The notes under the pieces are model-generated. The model was given only the letters and a program-made list of their open reading frames with translations. It had not been told where the DNA came from and searched no databases. A stretch of DNA of 64,000 nt from positions 62,001-126,000 of the forward strand of contig SUZR01000007.1 of assembly GCA_015059845.1 (NCBI GenBank), given 5' to 3'. The DNA comes from Rikenellaceae bacterium (GTDB lineage: Bacteria > Bacteroidota > Bacteroidia > Bacteroidales > Rikenellaceae). Shown here piece by piece: positions 26,058-36,194 of this stretch (the stretch's first letter is position 1; each line of letters opens with the position of its first letter). Both the position numbers and the translations under genes were made by a program.

Positions 26058-29000
26058 ATGAGTAACATTAATCAAAAACCCGATCACTTGTTTGAGGTGA
26101 GTTGGGAAGTATGTAACAAGGTCGGAGGCATCCACACTGTTATTGCCACCAAGGCATTGACGGTGACAAAGCTTATGGGCGATAACTATATCACCATCGG
26201 TCCCGATCTTATGCAGGAGAGCCTGAACCCCGAGTTTGAGGCTGATGACTCACTGCTGGCTGCTTGGCGCGAGAGCCTCTACGAGGAGGGTATCCGCGTT
26301 CGTATCGGCCGTTGGAAGGTTGAGGGTAACCCCATCGCCATTCTTATCGACTTCAAGTCGCTCATCTCGCAGAAGGACGAGGTGTTGAAGCATATGTGGG
26401 AGGACTACCACGTAGACTCTATCTCAGGTCAGTGGGATTATGTTGAGCCCGTATTGTTCGGTCACGCAGCCGGTATGGTCATCAAGTCATACGTGGAGAA
26501 TTTCTGCAAGTCGGTTGACAACATCGTAGCACACTTCCACGAGTGGATGACTGCATCGGGCGGTCTTTTCTTGCGTAAGAACTCTCCCTATGTAGCTACC
26601 GTATTCTCAACACACGCAACGGTTGCAGGACGCTGCATCGCTGGCAATGGCTTGTCGCTCTACTCTGACCTGCACAAGTTCAACGCTGATGAGTTGGCTC
26701 GTCGTTTCAACGTAACGGCTAAGCACTCTATCGAGAAGATGGCTGCATCATACCACGATGCATTCCTTACCGTTAGCGATATCACTGCAAACGAGAGCAA
26801 GTATCTGTTGGGTCGTGAGGTTACTCACATCACTCCTAACGGTTTCGAGAACGACTTCGTATGGCAGGGTGAGGAGTACAACCAGAAGCGTAAGGAGGCG
26901 CGTAAGGCTATGATTGAGGTTGCTGAGGCTTGCCTGCAGCACAAGTTCGAGAAGGAGCCCCTGATTATCGGTACCAGCGGTCGCTATGAGTTCCGCAACA
27001 AGGGCCTCGATATCTTTATGGAGTCTTTGAAGCGCTTGGCTACTTGCGCTTTGGACCGCGAGATTTTGGCTTACATCACCGTTCCCGCCGCTAATAATGG
27101 CGCACGCGCTGACTTGGTTCACCACTTGGCCGATGCTACTCAGCCTATCGACGAGGCACAGTGGAAGTTCTCTACTCACTACTTGGAGAACCCCCAGTGG
27201 GACCCCATCTCACAGTCTGTACGTGGCAGCGTATTGGAGAGCGCAGACTCTAAGGTGAAGGTTATCTTCGTTCCTTCATACCTTAACTCTGCCGACGGCG
27301 TATTCAACAAGAACTACTATGAGATGTTGGTAGGTATGGACCTTACTGCTTACCCCTCATATTATGAGCCTTGGGGATATACTCCGCTGGAGTCTATCGC
27401 ATTCTCAGTTCCTACAATCACCTCTAACCTCTCAGGCTTCGGCTTGTGGGCTATGAAACAGGCTGACCACGAGGCTGTTGAGGTTATCCGTCGTGACGAT
27501 AACAACGACGCTTATGCCGTTGAGCAGATGGTTGGCGCTACATTGCGCTTTATGCAGTTGGAGAATGCACAGGTTGAGAACGTTCGTGCAGCAGCACGCG
27601 AGCTCTCTAAGAAGGCTCTCTGGAGCAACTTCTTCAAGCACTATGAGCGTGCATACGCTGAGGCTTTGGAGAACTCTGCATCACGCCTGAACAGCACAAC
27701 AACCGAGGATGGCGGTAACTTCGCCGAGCAGTTGAACTTCGTTCGTCAGCAGCTTACATCTAACAAGCCCTCTTGGCATCGTATGATGGTTGAGAAGCGC
27801 CTGCCTTCACGCTTGAGCGCTTTGGAGGCTATCTCACGTAACTTGTGGTGGAGCTGGACTCAGGATGCACGCGACTTGTTCGAGTCAATCGACCCCGAGT
27901 TGTGGAACGCCGTGGAGCGCAATCCTATCGCTCTGCTCGACAAACTTCCGTTGGAGCGCATCAACGAGTTGGAGAACGATAAGGAGTTCTTGGTTCGCCT
28001 GGATAGCGTAGCAGCTCAGTTGGAGGCATATATGACCGAGGAGCCCGATGGCAAGAGCGCAAAGATTGCTTACTTCTCTATGGAGTACGGTTTGCACTCA
28101 TCACTTAAGATTTACTCTGGTGGTTTGGGTATCTTGGCTGGTGACTATTTGAAGGAGGCTTCAGATAAGAACGTTCCTATGGTTGCCGTTGGTCTGTTGT
28201 ACCGCTACGGTTACTTCACACAGCAGCTCTCATCTCAGGGTAGCCAGGTTGCTACTTACGAGGCGCAGAACTTCGCTAAGTTGCCTATCTCGCCCGTACG
28301 TGACGAGGCTGGTAACTGGGTTACAATCCAGATTGCATTCCCTGGTCGTACTCTCTCGGCTCGTGTTTGGAAGTGCCAGGTAGGTCGTACCGACCTCTTC
28401 TTGCTCGACACCGACTACGAGGCAAACCGCGACGAGGATCGTCAGATTACATACTACCTCTATGGTGGTGATTGGGAGAACCGTCTTAAGCAGGAGCTCT
28501 TGCTCGGCGTAGGTGGTATCCGCGCATTGGCAAAGATGGGCATCAAGCAGGAGGTTTACCACTGCAACGAGGGTCACGCAGCATTTATCGGTATCGAGCG
28601 CATCCGTAACCTTATCGCTAAGAAGCGTTTGTCGTTCTCTGAGGCGTTGGAGGTTGTACGTGCATCATCGCTCTTTACTACTCACACCCCCGTGCCCGCT
28701 GGTCACGATGCGTTCCCCGAGTCAATGATGCGTCAGTATATGTCGCACTACCCCGATGTGTTGGGTATCACTTGGGAGCAGTTCATCAACTTGGGTAAGA
28801 CTAACCCTAACGATATGAACGAGCGCTTCTCAATGTCTGTATTGGCTTGTAACCTTTCACAGGAGGTTAACGGTGTATCTTGGTTGCACGGTGAGGTATC
28901 GAAGGAGATTTTGGGTAATATGTGGCCCGGCTACTTCAAGAATGAGCTTCACATCGGTTACGTAACCAATGGTGTTCACTTCCCCACCTGGGTAGCCTCT

Positions 29001-30305
29001 AACTTGCGTCGCTTGTACGAGCGTTACTTCCCGAAGGGCTTCAACTCACACGTATATAATATTCCTGAGTGGCAGGGTGTTCATAAGATTGATGACGCTG
29101 AGCTTTGGAACGAGCGTATCGCTCTTAAGACTCGTCTTATCAACCACATCCGCAAGCGTTACAGCGATCCTTCACAGGCTCGTTTCGACTCGCCCCGTCA
29201 GATGGTTAAGGTTGTTGACAGCATCCGTCCCGATGTACTTACAATCGGTTTCGCACGTCGTTTCGCAACCTATAAGCGTGCGCACCTCTTGTTCACCAAC
29301 CTGGAGCGTTTGTCTGCATTGGTTAACAATAAGGAGCGTCCCGTACAGTTCATCTTCGCCGGTAAGGCTCACCCGCACGATAAACCTGGTCAGGATTTGA
29401 TTAAGCGTATCGTTGAGGCATCTAAGATGCCTGAGTTCTTGGGTAAGATTGTATTCTTGCAGAACTACGATATGGAGCTGGCTCGCCGTATGGTTCAGGG
29501 TGTTGACGTATGGTTGAATACTCCTACACGTCCTTTGGAGGCTTCAGGTACTTCAGGTGAGAAGTGTGTTATGAACGGTGTTATGCAGTTCTCTGTACTC
29601 GACGGTTGGTGGGTAGAGGGCTACAAGGAGGGTGCTGGTTGGATGCTTCCTATGGAGCGTTCGTTCGCCGACCAGAACTTCCAGAACGAGTTGGATGCCG
29701 AGATGATTTACAACACTATCGAGGACCAGATCGTACCTCTGTACTACGACCGTGACGAGGATGGTATTCCTCACCGTTGGGTTGCAGCCGTTAAGAAGTG
29801 CGTTGCCGATATCGCTTCTAACTTTACAATGAACCGTCAGTTGGTTGATTACGAGGATCGTTTCTACAACAAGTTGGCTGTTCGCAAGGCTCAGATGGTT
29901 GAGAACAACTATCGTATGGCTCGCGAGATGGCTGCTTGGAAGCGTAAGGTATCAGCCGCTTGGGACGATGTTAAGATTTTGAATGTTCACCGTGTTGAGC
30001 TGGACAACGAGGCTATCTTCGTTGACAAGAAGTACCTCTACGAGGTTACGCTTAACATCGCTAACTTGAAGCCCGAGGATATCGGCGTTGAGTTGGTTGT
30101 CGCTAAGCAGATTGAGGCAGGCGAGGCAGTGAACGTGGTTGCTACTAAGGCTCTTGAGGTTAAGAGCGTTGAGGGTGGTGACGTTACATTCTCAATCGAC
30201 TACACTCCCGCGCGTACAGGCTCATTCGACGTGGCATTGCGTGTTTATCCTAAGAACGACCGCTTGCCCCACCGTATGGACTTCGCGTTGGTTAAGTGGG
30301 CATAA
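26058..30305 (+). CDS. Glycogen synthase-glycogen phosphorylase fusion
   Basis: A 1415-residue two-enzyme protein. Residues about 1-550 are a GT3-like (eukaryote-type) glycogen synthase, with EVCNKVGGIHTVI at the N-terminus and YYEPWGYTPLESIAFSVPTI near the donor site. From about 575 onward is an alpha-glucan phosphorylase (GT35) beginning AISRNLWWSW, with EYGLHSSLKIYSGGLGILAGD and the PLP-Lys at about residue 1169 in EASGTSGEKCVMNG. The start at 26058 follows the promoter. One chain would thus add glucosyl units and release glucose-1-phosphate. Codon bias is strong. It heads the storage-polysaccharide cluster up to 35100. No glgC is present; GT3 enzymes usually use UDP-glucose. Confidence 0.93.
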   Translation: MSNINQKPDHLFEVSWEVCNKVGGIHTVIATKALTVTKLMGDNYITIGPDLMQESLNPEFEADDSLLAAWRESLYEEGIRVRIGRWKVEGNPIAILIDFKSLISQKDEVLKHMWEDYHVDSISGQWDYVEPVLFGHAAGMVIKSYVENFCKSVDNIVAHFHEWMTASGGLFLRKNSPYVATVFSTHATVAGRCIAGNGLSLYSDLHKFNADELARRFNVTAKHSIEKMAASYHDAFLTVSDITANESKYLLGREVTHITPNGFENDFVWQGEEYNQKRKEARKAMIEVAEACLQHKFEKEPLIIGTSGRYEFRNKGLDIFMESLKRLATCALDREILAYITVPAANNGARADLVHHLADATQPIDEAQWKFSTHYLENPQWDPISQSVRGSVLESADSKVKVIFVPSYLNSADGVFNKNYYEMLVGMDLTAYPSYYEPWGYTPLESIAFSVPTITSNLSGFGLWAMKQADHEAVEVIRRDDNNDAYAVEQMVGATLRFMQLENAQVENVRAAARELSKKALWSNFFKHYERAYAEALENSASRLNSTTTEDGGNFAEQLNFVRQQLTSNKPSWHRMMVEKRLPSRLSALEAISRNLWWSWTQDARDLFESIDPELWNAVERNPIALLDKLPLERINELENDKEFLVRLDSVAAQLEAYMTEEPDGKSAKIAYFSMEYGLHSSLKIYSGGLGILAGDYLKEASDKNVPMVAVGLLYRYGYFTQQLSSQGSQVATYEAQNFAKLPISPVRDEAGNWVTIQIAFPGRTLSARVWKCQVGRTDLFLLDTDYEANRDEDRQITYYLYGGDWENRLKQELLLGVGGIRALAKMGIKQEVYHCNEGHAAFIGIERIRNLIAKKRLSFSEALEVVRASSLFTTHTPVPAGHDAFPESMMRQYMSHYPDVLGITWEQFINLGKTNPNDMNERFSMSVLACNLSQEVNGVSWLHGEVSKEILGNMWPGYFKNELHIGYVTNGVHFPTWVASNLRRLYERYFPKGFNSHVYNIPEWQGVHKIDDAELWNERIALKTRLINHIRKRYSDPSQARFDSPRQMVKVVDSIRPDVLTIGFARRFATYKRAHLLFTNLERLSALVNNKERPVQFIFAGKAHPHDKPGQDLIKRIVEASKMPEFLGKIVFLQNYDMELARRMVQGVDVWLNTPTRPLEASGTSGEKCVMNGVMQFSVLDGWWVEGYKEGAGWMLPMERSFADQNFQNELDAEMIYNTIEDQIVPLYYDRDEDGIPHRWVAAVKKCVADIASNFTMNRQLVDYEDRFYNKLAVRKAQMVENNYRMAREMAAWKRKVSAAWDDVKILNVHRVELDNEAIFVDKKYLYEVTLNIANLKPEDIGVELVVAKQIEAGEAVNVVATKALEVKSVEGGDVTFSIDYTPARTGSFDVALRVYPKNDRLPHRMDFALVKWA

Positions 30306-30327
30306 TTCCGAAATAATGATATGGTTG

Positions 30328-30351
30328 ATGGGCAGGCTACTACCTGCCCAT
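30328..30351 (+). terminator. Hairpin after the synthase-phosphorylase gene
   Basis: Perfect stem ATGGGCAGG (30328-30336) with CCTGCCCAT (30343-30351); only a weak T-rich tail follows, so it may allow read-through into the debranching enzyme. Confidence 0.55.
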
Positions 30352-30384
30352 ACAACTGTTTGGTTGTGAATTTCGCTAGTTATG

Positions 30385-30392
30385 TATATTTG
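30385..30392 (+). promoter_or_regulatory. -7 element for the debranching enzyme operon
   Basis: Reads TATATTTG, with TTTG at 30359-30362 (22-nt spacing). The leader is about 70 nt. Confidence 0.55.
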
Positions 30393-30467
30393 TGATAAAA
30401 AATTTGGTTATTTCCCGAATTTTTTATTAATTTTACAAGAGATAAATAATTTTTCAAAAATATTAAT

Positions 30468-32528
30468 ATGTCGGCACTAACATTTGACAAGAGTGAATTG
30501 GGTAACTTGGAGTACTCGCTTCAACGAGAGATGCTCGCCACCGACCGTAAGGGCGGATATATGAGCACCACCATCGTTTGTTGCAATACCCGCAAGTACC
30601 ACGGCTTGATGGTGGCCCCGATTGACGAGACCGATGAGGCATACGTATTGCTTTCGTCACTCGACGAGACAATCATTCAGCACGACCAATCGTTTAATCT
30701 GGCCTTGCATCGCTATAAGGGTGTATACGAGCCTCGAGGCCATAAGTACATTACCGATTTTGAGTATACGCCTACTCCTACAATCACCTACCGAGTGGGT
30801 GGTGTAATCCTGCGTAAGGAGTTGCTGTGGATTCACAAGCGTACCCAGCTTATGATTCGCTATACACTTGTTGATGCTCATTCGGATACAACTTTGCGCC
30901 TGCGCCCCTTCTTTGCTTTCCGCAACAAGCACTCGCTTTCGAAGGCAAACATTGAGGCTAACGGTCGTTCATATCCTATTCAGGGCGGTGTTAAGTGCAA
31001 ACTCTATGAGGGTTACCCCTGGCTCTACCTGCAGACCAATAAGGCTGATGCGGAGTTCGTGGCAGCTCCCGATTGGTATTACGGTTTCGAGTATCCCGAG
31101 GAGATTAAGCGTGGCTATGACGGCTACGAGGACCTTATGACTACGGGTTACTTTGAGATGAACATCAAGAAGGGCGAGAGCATCATCTTCTCGGCTGCTA
31201 CAGACGAGATGGCGTCAGGTGAGACAATCTCTCAGATTTATGAGGCATCTATCGCACGCCGTACTCACAAGATTGATTTCTTGAGCTGTCTGCACCACTC
31301 TGCACGTCAGTTCGTTGTACGTCGTCCGGGTGGCCGCACTGAGATGATTGCTGGTTATCCCTGGTATGGTACCGTAGGTCGTGATACATTTATCTCATTG
31401 CCCGGTATCGTTTTGGAGCAGAACTATAAGGAGGACTGTATGGACGTTCTCGACACTATGGTGTCGCAGATGCAGAACGGCGATTTCGCGGGCTCGGCTT
31501 CGGCTTGGGTGGCTGCTGATGCACCTCTGTGGTTCTTCTGGACATTGCAGAATCTTGAGAAGCATATCACCGCAAAGAAGCTGTGGGAGCGTTATGGCGA
31601 GGCTATGAAGGCTGTGCTTGAGGCTTACCGTCGCGGCTTTGGCGATAAGGTTAAGTTGCACGATAACGGTCTGGTATGGGCTGCTGCCGATGGCGAGTGC
31701 CTCACTTGGATGAACACCAAGGTGGATGGCAAGCCCGTGGCTCAGCGTGCAGGTTATGCTGTCGAGATTCAGGCTTTGTGGTACAATGCCGTAAGCTACA
31801 CTTTGGCATTGGCTCGCAAGTATAAGGATAAGGCTTTTGTTGAGGCTTGGGCTGCAGAGCCTGCTAAGACAAAAGAGTCATTTATATCGAAGTTCTGGCT
31901 TAAGGATGGTTATTTGGCAGATTATGTGAATGATTACGAGACTAACGACTTCCGTCGTTCAAATATGCTCGTAGCTTGCGCATTGGATTACTCTATGCTC
32001 AACGAGGAGCAGGTGATGAATGTGTTGGGCGTTGTTCGTCAGCACCTTTTGACCAAGCGTGGTATCCGTTCACTCTCACCGCGTAACCCGTTCTACCAGC
32101 CTTCGTATGCTGAGGATCAGCGTTCGCAGGATTTGGCCAGCCACAATGGTGCTATCTGGGTATGGCCATTGATGTTATACGTGAAGTGCTGCTTTGCTAT
32201 CGCTGGCGAGCGTTTCTTGTCAGACGCTGAGGAGCTGTTGGCAGGTTTCGACGAGGAGATTCAGACATCTTGTATCGGCTCAGTGAGCGAGTGCTTCGAG
32301 GGTGATCCCCCATTCAAGGCTCACGGTTGTCTGTCGCAGGCTACCAGCGTAGGTGGTTTGCTCTATATCAGCTCTCTTGTTGAGCAGTGGCGCAAGGAGG
32401 TTGCTGGCCAGAAGAAGAGCGTTGCCAAGAAGACAACTAAGAAGGCTGCCGATAAGAAGGTTGCTGAGGTAGCAGCTACCTCAGAGGCTGAGGCTCCCAA
32501 GAAGAAGTGTGTACGCAAGAAAAAATAG
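30468..32528 (+). CDS. Glycogen debranching enzyme (amylo-alpha-1,6-glucosidase type)
   Basis: A 686-residue protein. The N-terminal domain (about 1-250; LQREMLATDRKGGYMSTT and NTRKYHGLMVAP) and C-terminal alpha/alpha toroid (about 280-640; WYGTVGRDTFISLPG, GLVWAAADGECLTWM) match the GDE_N-GDE_C (GH133) debranching family, which removes alpha-1,6 branches. The last roughly 40 residues are a low-complexity Lys/Ala tail (KKSVAKKTTKKAADKK ... KKKCVRKKK) not needed for the fold. Followed 16 nt later by the GT4 gene and then GH57. Confidence 0.92.
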   Translation: MSALTFDKSELGNLEYSLQREMLATDRKGGYMSTTIVCCNTRKYHGLMVAPIDETDEAYVLLSSLDETIIQHDQSFNLALHRYKGVYEPRGHKYITDFEYTPTPTITYRVGGVILRKELLWIHKRTQLMIRYTLVDAHSDTTLRLRPFFAFRNKHSLSKANIEANGRSYPIQGGVKCKLYEGYPWLYLQTNKADAEFVAAPDWYYGFEYPEEIKRGYDGYEDLMTTGYFEMNIKKGESIIFSAATDEMASGETISQIYEASIARRTHKIDFLSCLHHSARQFVVRRPGGRTEMIAGYPWYGTVGRDTFISLPGIVLEQNYKEDCMDVLDTMVSQMQNGDFAGSASAWVAADAPLWFFWTLQNLEKHITAKKLWERYGEAMKAVLEAYRRGFGDKVKLHDNGLVWAAADGECLTWMNTKVDGKPVAQRAGYAVEIQALWYNAVSYTLALARKYKDKAFVEAWAAEPAKTKESFISKFWLKDGYLADYVNDYETNDFRRSNMLVACALDYSMLNEEQVMNVLGVVRQHLLTKRGIRSLSPRNPFYQPSYAEDQRSQDLASHNGAIWVWPLMLYVKCCFAIAGERFLSDAEELLAGFDEEIQTSCIGSVSECFEGDPPFKAHGCLSQATSVGGLLYISSLVEQWRKEVAGQKKSVAKKTTKKAADKKVAEVAATSEAEAPKKKCVRKKK

Positions 32529-32544
32529 ATAAAACGATAATAGG

Positions 32545-33864
32545 ATGAGAGTATTAATGTTTGGCTGGGAGTTCCCGCCTCATATTGCCGGAGGCTTGGG
32601 TACGGCGTGCTACGGTATGACCCGAGGTTTGGCGCGCAACGATGTGGAGGTTATCTTTGTGATGCCTCGTGCTTCGGGCGACGAGGACGAACGTTTCGTG
32701 AAGGTCGTTAATGCAAGTGATGTCGAGGCTCGCTATTGCAGCTCGAGCATCGAGGGTGCTGACGATATTATGCGTAAGATTTCGTTCATTCACATCGACT
32801 CGAATATGGTTCCCTATATCTCTCCCGAGGAGTTTGAAACTTACCGCGAGGGATATGAGCGTACGGGTAAAAAGTTCTGGGAGCGTGAGGGTGATAGCTG
32901 GACACAGCGTTACACCTTCTCGGGTAAGTATGGTGCCAACCTTATGGAGGAGGTTGCACGTTATGCAGTGGTTGCAGCCGAGGTGGCTCGTCAGTTGGAG
33001 GGCCAGTTCGATGTAATTCACGCCCACGACTGGCTTACCTACTTTGCTGGTATTGCTGCAAAGCGCGTATCGGGTAAACCCCTGGTAGTGCATATGCACG
33101 CAACATCGTTTGACCGTTCATCGAGCGACAATATCGATACCCGTGTGTATGAGATTGAGCGTGCCGGTATGGCTGCTGCTGATCGCGTTATCGCGGTGTC
33201 GAATTTGACTCGTAATATTGTTATCGAGAAGTATAATATCCCCGCAGAGCGAGTAGTTACGGTTCACAACGCTGTACGCTTTGCTGAGAAGGAGAACGAG
33301 GTGCCCGAGCGCGGTGTGGATGATAAGATTATCACCTTCTTGGGTCGTATCACCTTCCAGAAGGGCCCCGACTACTTTGTTGAGGCTGCGGCTAAGGTAT
33401 TGAAGCGTGTGCCTAACGTACGTTTCGTGATGGCTGGTTCGGGTGATATGATGAACCACGTTATCCGTCGTGTGGCTCGTTTGGGTATCGCCGACCGTTT
33501 CCACTTTACAGGTTTCTTGAAGGGTGACGATGTGCATAAGATGTTCCAGTTGTCGGACGTATATATTATGCCTTCAGTATCGGAGCCGTTCGGTATCTCG
33601 CCGTTGGAGGCTATGCGTGCGAATGTACCTTCAATCATCTCTAAGCAGAGTGGTGTTGCCGAGGTATTGGACTACGCCGTGAAGGTTGACTATTGGGACG
33701 TAGACGCTATGGCAGACGCCATCTACGGCTTCGTGAAGTATCCTGCCCTCTCGAAGATGTTCGCTGAGAAGGGTCTGGAGGAGGTTACAGGTCTTAAGTG
33801 GAACAATGCAGCTGCTAAGATCAAGACCATTTACGAAGATGCTATTAACGAATCTGCAAAATAA
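32545..33864 (+). CDS. GT4-family glycosyltransferase of the alpha-glucan cluster
   Basis: A 439-residue GT-B fold enzyme. The N-terminus MRVLMFGWEFPPHIAGGLGT resembles starch/glycogen synthase-like transferases. The C-terminal domain has GRITFQKGPDYFVEAA and the EX7E motif in SEPFGISPLEAMRANVPSI. Its place between the debranching enzyme (16 nt) and GH57 (15 nt) suggests a role in making or priming the alpha-glucan; donor and linkage are not determined by sequence. Related to GT5 synthases but grouped here with GT4. Confidence 0.88.
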   Translation: MRVLMFGWEFPPHIAGGLGTACYGMTRGLARNDVEVIFVMPRASGDEDERFVKVVNASDVEARYCSSSIEGADDIMRKISFIHIDSNMVPYISPEEFETYREGYERTGKKFWEREGDSWTQRYTFSGKYGANLMEEVARYAVVAAEVARQLEGQFDVIHAHDWLTYFAGIAAKRVSGKPLVVHMHATSFDRSSSDNIDTRVYEIERAGMAAADRVIAVSNLTRNIVIEKYNIPAERVVTVHNAVRFAEKENEVPERGVDDKIITFLGRITFQKGPDYFVEAAAKVLKRVPNVRFVMAGSGDMMNHVIRRVARLGIADRFHFTGFLKGDDVHKMFQLSDVYIMPSVSEPFGISPLEAMRANVPSIISKQSGVAEVLDYAVKVDYWDVDAMADAIYGFVKYPALSKMFAEKGLEEVTGLKWNNAAAKIKTIYEDAINESAK

Positions 33865-33879
33865 TAAAAACACAATATA

Positions 33880-35100
33880 ATGAAAACTGTTTGCTTATAT
33901 TTTCAAGTGCATCAGCCGTGGCGTTTGAAGGTTTACCGTTTTTTCAACATCGGTAAGGACCACAACTACCTCGACGATTTTACCAACCGCGCTATTATGC
34001 AGAAGGTTGCACGCCAGTGCTATCTGCCGATGAATGCGTTGCTGTTGAAGCTTATCAAGGAGAACAAGAGTGCTTTCAAGTGCTCGTTCTCAATCACTGG
34101 TTCAGCCGTTGAGCAGTTCCGTATCTATGCTCCCGAGGTGTTGGATTCATTCCGCGCTTTGGCTGAGACTGGTTGCGTAGAGTTCCTGGCTGAGACATAT
34201 TCACACTCTTTGGCGGCCCTCTCTTCTAAGGAGGATTTCGTAGAGCAGGTTAAGCTCCACTCAAAGATGATTAAGGAGGAGTTCGGTAAGAAGCCCGTAG
34301 CATTCCGCAACACGGAGCTTATCTACTCTGACCAGATTGGCGAGATGGTTGCAGGCCTCGGTTTCAAGACTATCCTGGCTGAGGGTGCTAAGCACGTGAT
34401 GGGTTGGAAGTCACCCGACTATATCTACACTAACGCTATTGATAATAGCTTGCGCGTGTTGTTGCGTAACTACAAGCTCTCTGACGATATCGCATTCCGC
34501 TTCTCTAACCAGGGTTGGGACCAGTATCCTTTGACTGCTGATAAGTTTGCATCGTGGATTAAGGAGGAGAATGGCGAGGTTATCAACCTCTTTATGGACT
34601 ACGAGACATTCGGTGAGCACCAGAAGGCTGATACAGGTATCTTCGACTTTATGAAGGCTATGCCTAAGGCTATTTTGAAGCAGGGCGATATCTGCTTTAA
34701 GACTGTTAGCGAAGCTGCAAAGGCTTACCAGCCCGTTGGCGTACTGCACTGCCCGCACGTTATGTCTTGGGCAGACGAGGAGCGCGACGTAACAGCTTGG
34801 TTGGGTAACGAGTTGCAGAACGAGGCATTCTCTAAGCTCTACGCTTTGAAGGATAAGGTTAAGGCGTTGAAGAGTGCTGACTACGAGTATGTTTGGAACT
34901 TTATGCAGACCTCTGACCACTTCTACTATATGGCTACCAAGTGGCTCTCTGATGGCGATGTTCACTCATACTTCAACCCCTATGGCTCGTCTTACGAGGC
35001 GTTCATCAACTATATGAACGTGTTGTCAGACTTCGAGATTGAGGTTGACAAGGCTTTGGCAGCAAAGAAGTCTCGCAAGAAGGATACTGCTTCGGCATAA
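33880..35100 (+). CDS. Glycoside hydrolase family 57 protein (alpha-amylase type)
   Basis: A 406-residue enzyme with GH57 motifs: YFQVHQPWRLK at the N-terminus, the nucleophile region FRNTELIYSDQIG and the acid/base Asp region NLFMDYETFGEHQ. GH57 includes alpha-amylases, 4-alpha-glucanotransferases and branching enzymes; the short length and motifs favour an intracellular amylase. A short basic tail (KKSRKKDTASA) echoes that of the debranching enzyme. Last gene of the operon, followed by a strong terminator. Confidence 0.92.
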   Translation: MKTVCLYFQVHQPWRLKVYRFFNIGKDHNYLDDFTNRAIMQKVARQCYLPMNALLLKLIKENKSAFKCSFSITGSAVEQFRIYAPEVLDSFRALAETGCVEFLAETYSHSLAALSSKEDFVEQVKLHSKMIKEEFGKKPVAFRNTELIYSDQIGEMVAGLGFKTILAEGAKHVMGWKSPDYIYTNAIDNSLRVLLRNYKLSDDIAFRFSNQGWDQYPLTADKFASWIKEENGEVINLFMDYETFGEHQKADTGIFDFMKAMPKAILKQGDICFKTVSEAAKAYQPVGVLHCPHVMSWADEERDVTAWLGNELQNEAFSKLYALKDKVKALKSADYEYVWNFMQTSDHFYYMATKWLSDGDVHSYFNPYGSSYEAFINYMNVLSDFEIEVDKALAAKKSRKKDTASA

Positions 35101-35143
35101 CCCTCTCTCGCAGGCTGCGGCCTTAAGCAGAGATATTTTTATG

Positions 35144-35175
35144 GCGCAATTCCTTTTCGGGAATTGCGCTTTTTT
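35144..35175 (+). terminator. Terminator of the alpha-glucan operon
   Basis: Stem GCGCAATTCC (35144-35153) with GGAATTGCGC (35160-35169), then six T. The next promoter starts directly after it. Confidence 0.92.
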
Positions 35176-35176
35176 G

Positions 35177-35184
35177 TATATTTG
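35177..35184 (+). promoter_or_regulatory. -7 promoter element for the metallophosphoesterase
   Basis: Reads TATATTTG, 2 nt after the preceding terminator T run. Confidence 0.55.
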
Positions 35185-35206
35185 TGTATAAATAAAAAAT
35201 CCGAAT

Positions 35207-36190
35207 ATGAGACGAGACGAATTTTTAAAACTATGTGGCGGTATGATGCTTGCCACTCAGTTGCCAAACAGTGTGCTGGCCAGCACAATTGATTCTACTC
35301 AACCTTTGGCTGAGTTGCGCGATGTACGCAAGATAAAGATAGATGTGGGTGCAACATCACCCTTTTCGGCTTTGCATATCTCTGATACGCATCTAACATT
35401 TGCCGATACGCGCAACGACGAGCGAAAGATTAAACTCGCGGAGTCGCGTTCTCGCCACTTCTCTAAAGCGGAGCAATGTTTTAAGGCGGCGATGCGCTAT
35501 GCGCAGGAGCGAGATTTAATGTTGCTGCATACGGGCGATTTGATAGATTTCGTCAGCGAGGCAAATATAGATTATGTTGCCAAGGAGTTTCGTCGTGATG
35601 CGTGGTTTGTCTCGTCGGGAAATCACGAGTTCTCGCAATATGTGGGTGAGGCTAAGGAGGATGCTGCATACAAACAACAGAGCTATAATAAGGTGCTGGG
35701 GGCCTATCCTAATGATTTAACCTTTGCATCTCGTGTGATAAATGGGGTAAACTTTGTGGCTATTGATGATGTATATTACAACATTACGGCCGAGCAACAC
35801 GAGCGTATGAAGCGCGAGGTTGAGCGTGGATTCCCCATTGTTATGATGTGCCACGTGCCGCTCTATACCCCCGAGCATTGCAAGGTGAATCTGGAGAAGA
35901 ATCAGGGTAAGTCGGCATATATGACAGGTGTGCCACGCCATATAACGGATACCTATCAGCAGGACCCCAATCGCCCCGCCTCGGAGCAGTGGCGTAACCG
36001 CAGCGTGCAGCAGCGTGCCGATAAACCTACGCTGGAGTTTATCGCTTGGCTCAAGGAGCAGCCGCTGTTGAAGGCTATCCTTTGCGGTCATACCCACGAG
36101 TTCTATCAGGAGCGTTTTTCACCTACCGCGATGCAATATACAGTGGCGGCGGGGTATAGCGGATGTGCTTATGAGATAGAATTTGTATAA
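35207..36190 (+). CDS. Calcineurin-like metallophosphoesterase, probably exported
   Basis: A 327-residue protein. The N-terminus (MRRDEFLKLCGGMMLATQLPNS) resembles an exported-protein leader with basic start and Cys. Metal-binding motifs run in order: HISDTHLT, LLHTGDLID, SSGNHEF, MMCHVPLY and CGHTHEFYQ. The substrate is not known; similar proteins are often called serine/threonine phosphatase or nucleotidase without proof. Single gene between two terminators. Confidence 0.88.
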   Translation: MRRDEFLKLCGGMMLATQLPNSVLASTIDSTQPLAELRDVRKIKIDVGATSPFSALHISDTHLTFADTRNDERKIKLAESRSRHFSKAEQCFKAAMRYAQERDLMLLHTGDLIDFVSEANIDYVAKEFRRDAWFVSSGNHEFSQYVGEAKEDAAYKQQSYNKVLGAYPNDLTFASRVINGVNFVAIDDVYYNITAEQHERMKREVERGFPIVMMCHVPLYTPEHCKVNLEKNQGKSAYMTGVPRHITDTYQQDPNRPASEQWRNRSVQQRADKPTLEFIAWLKEQPLLKAILCGHTHEFYQERFSPTAMQYTVAAGYSGCAYEIEFV

Positions 36191-36194
36191 ACAA

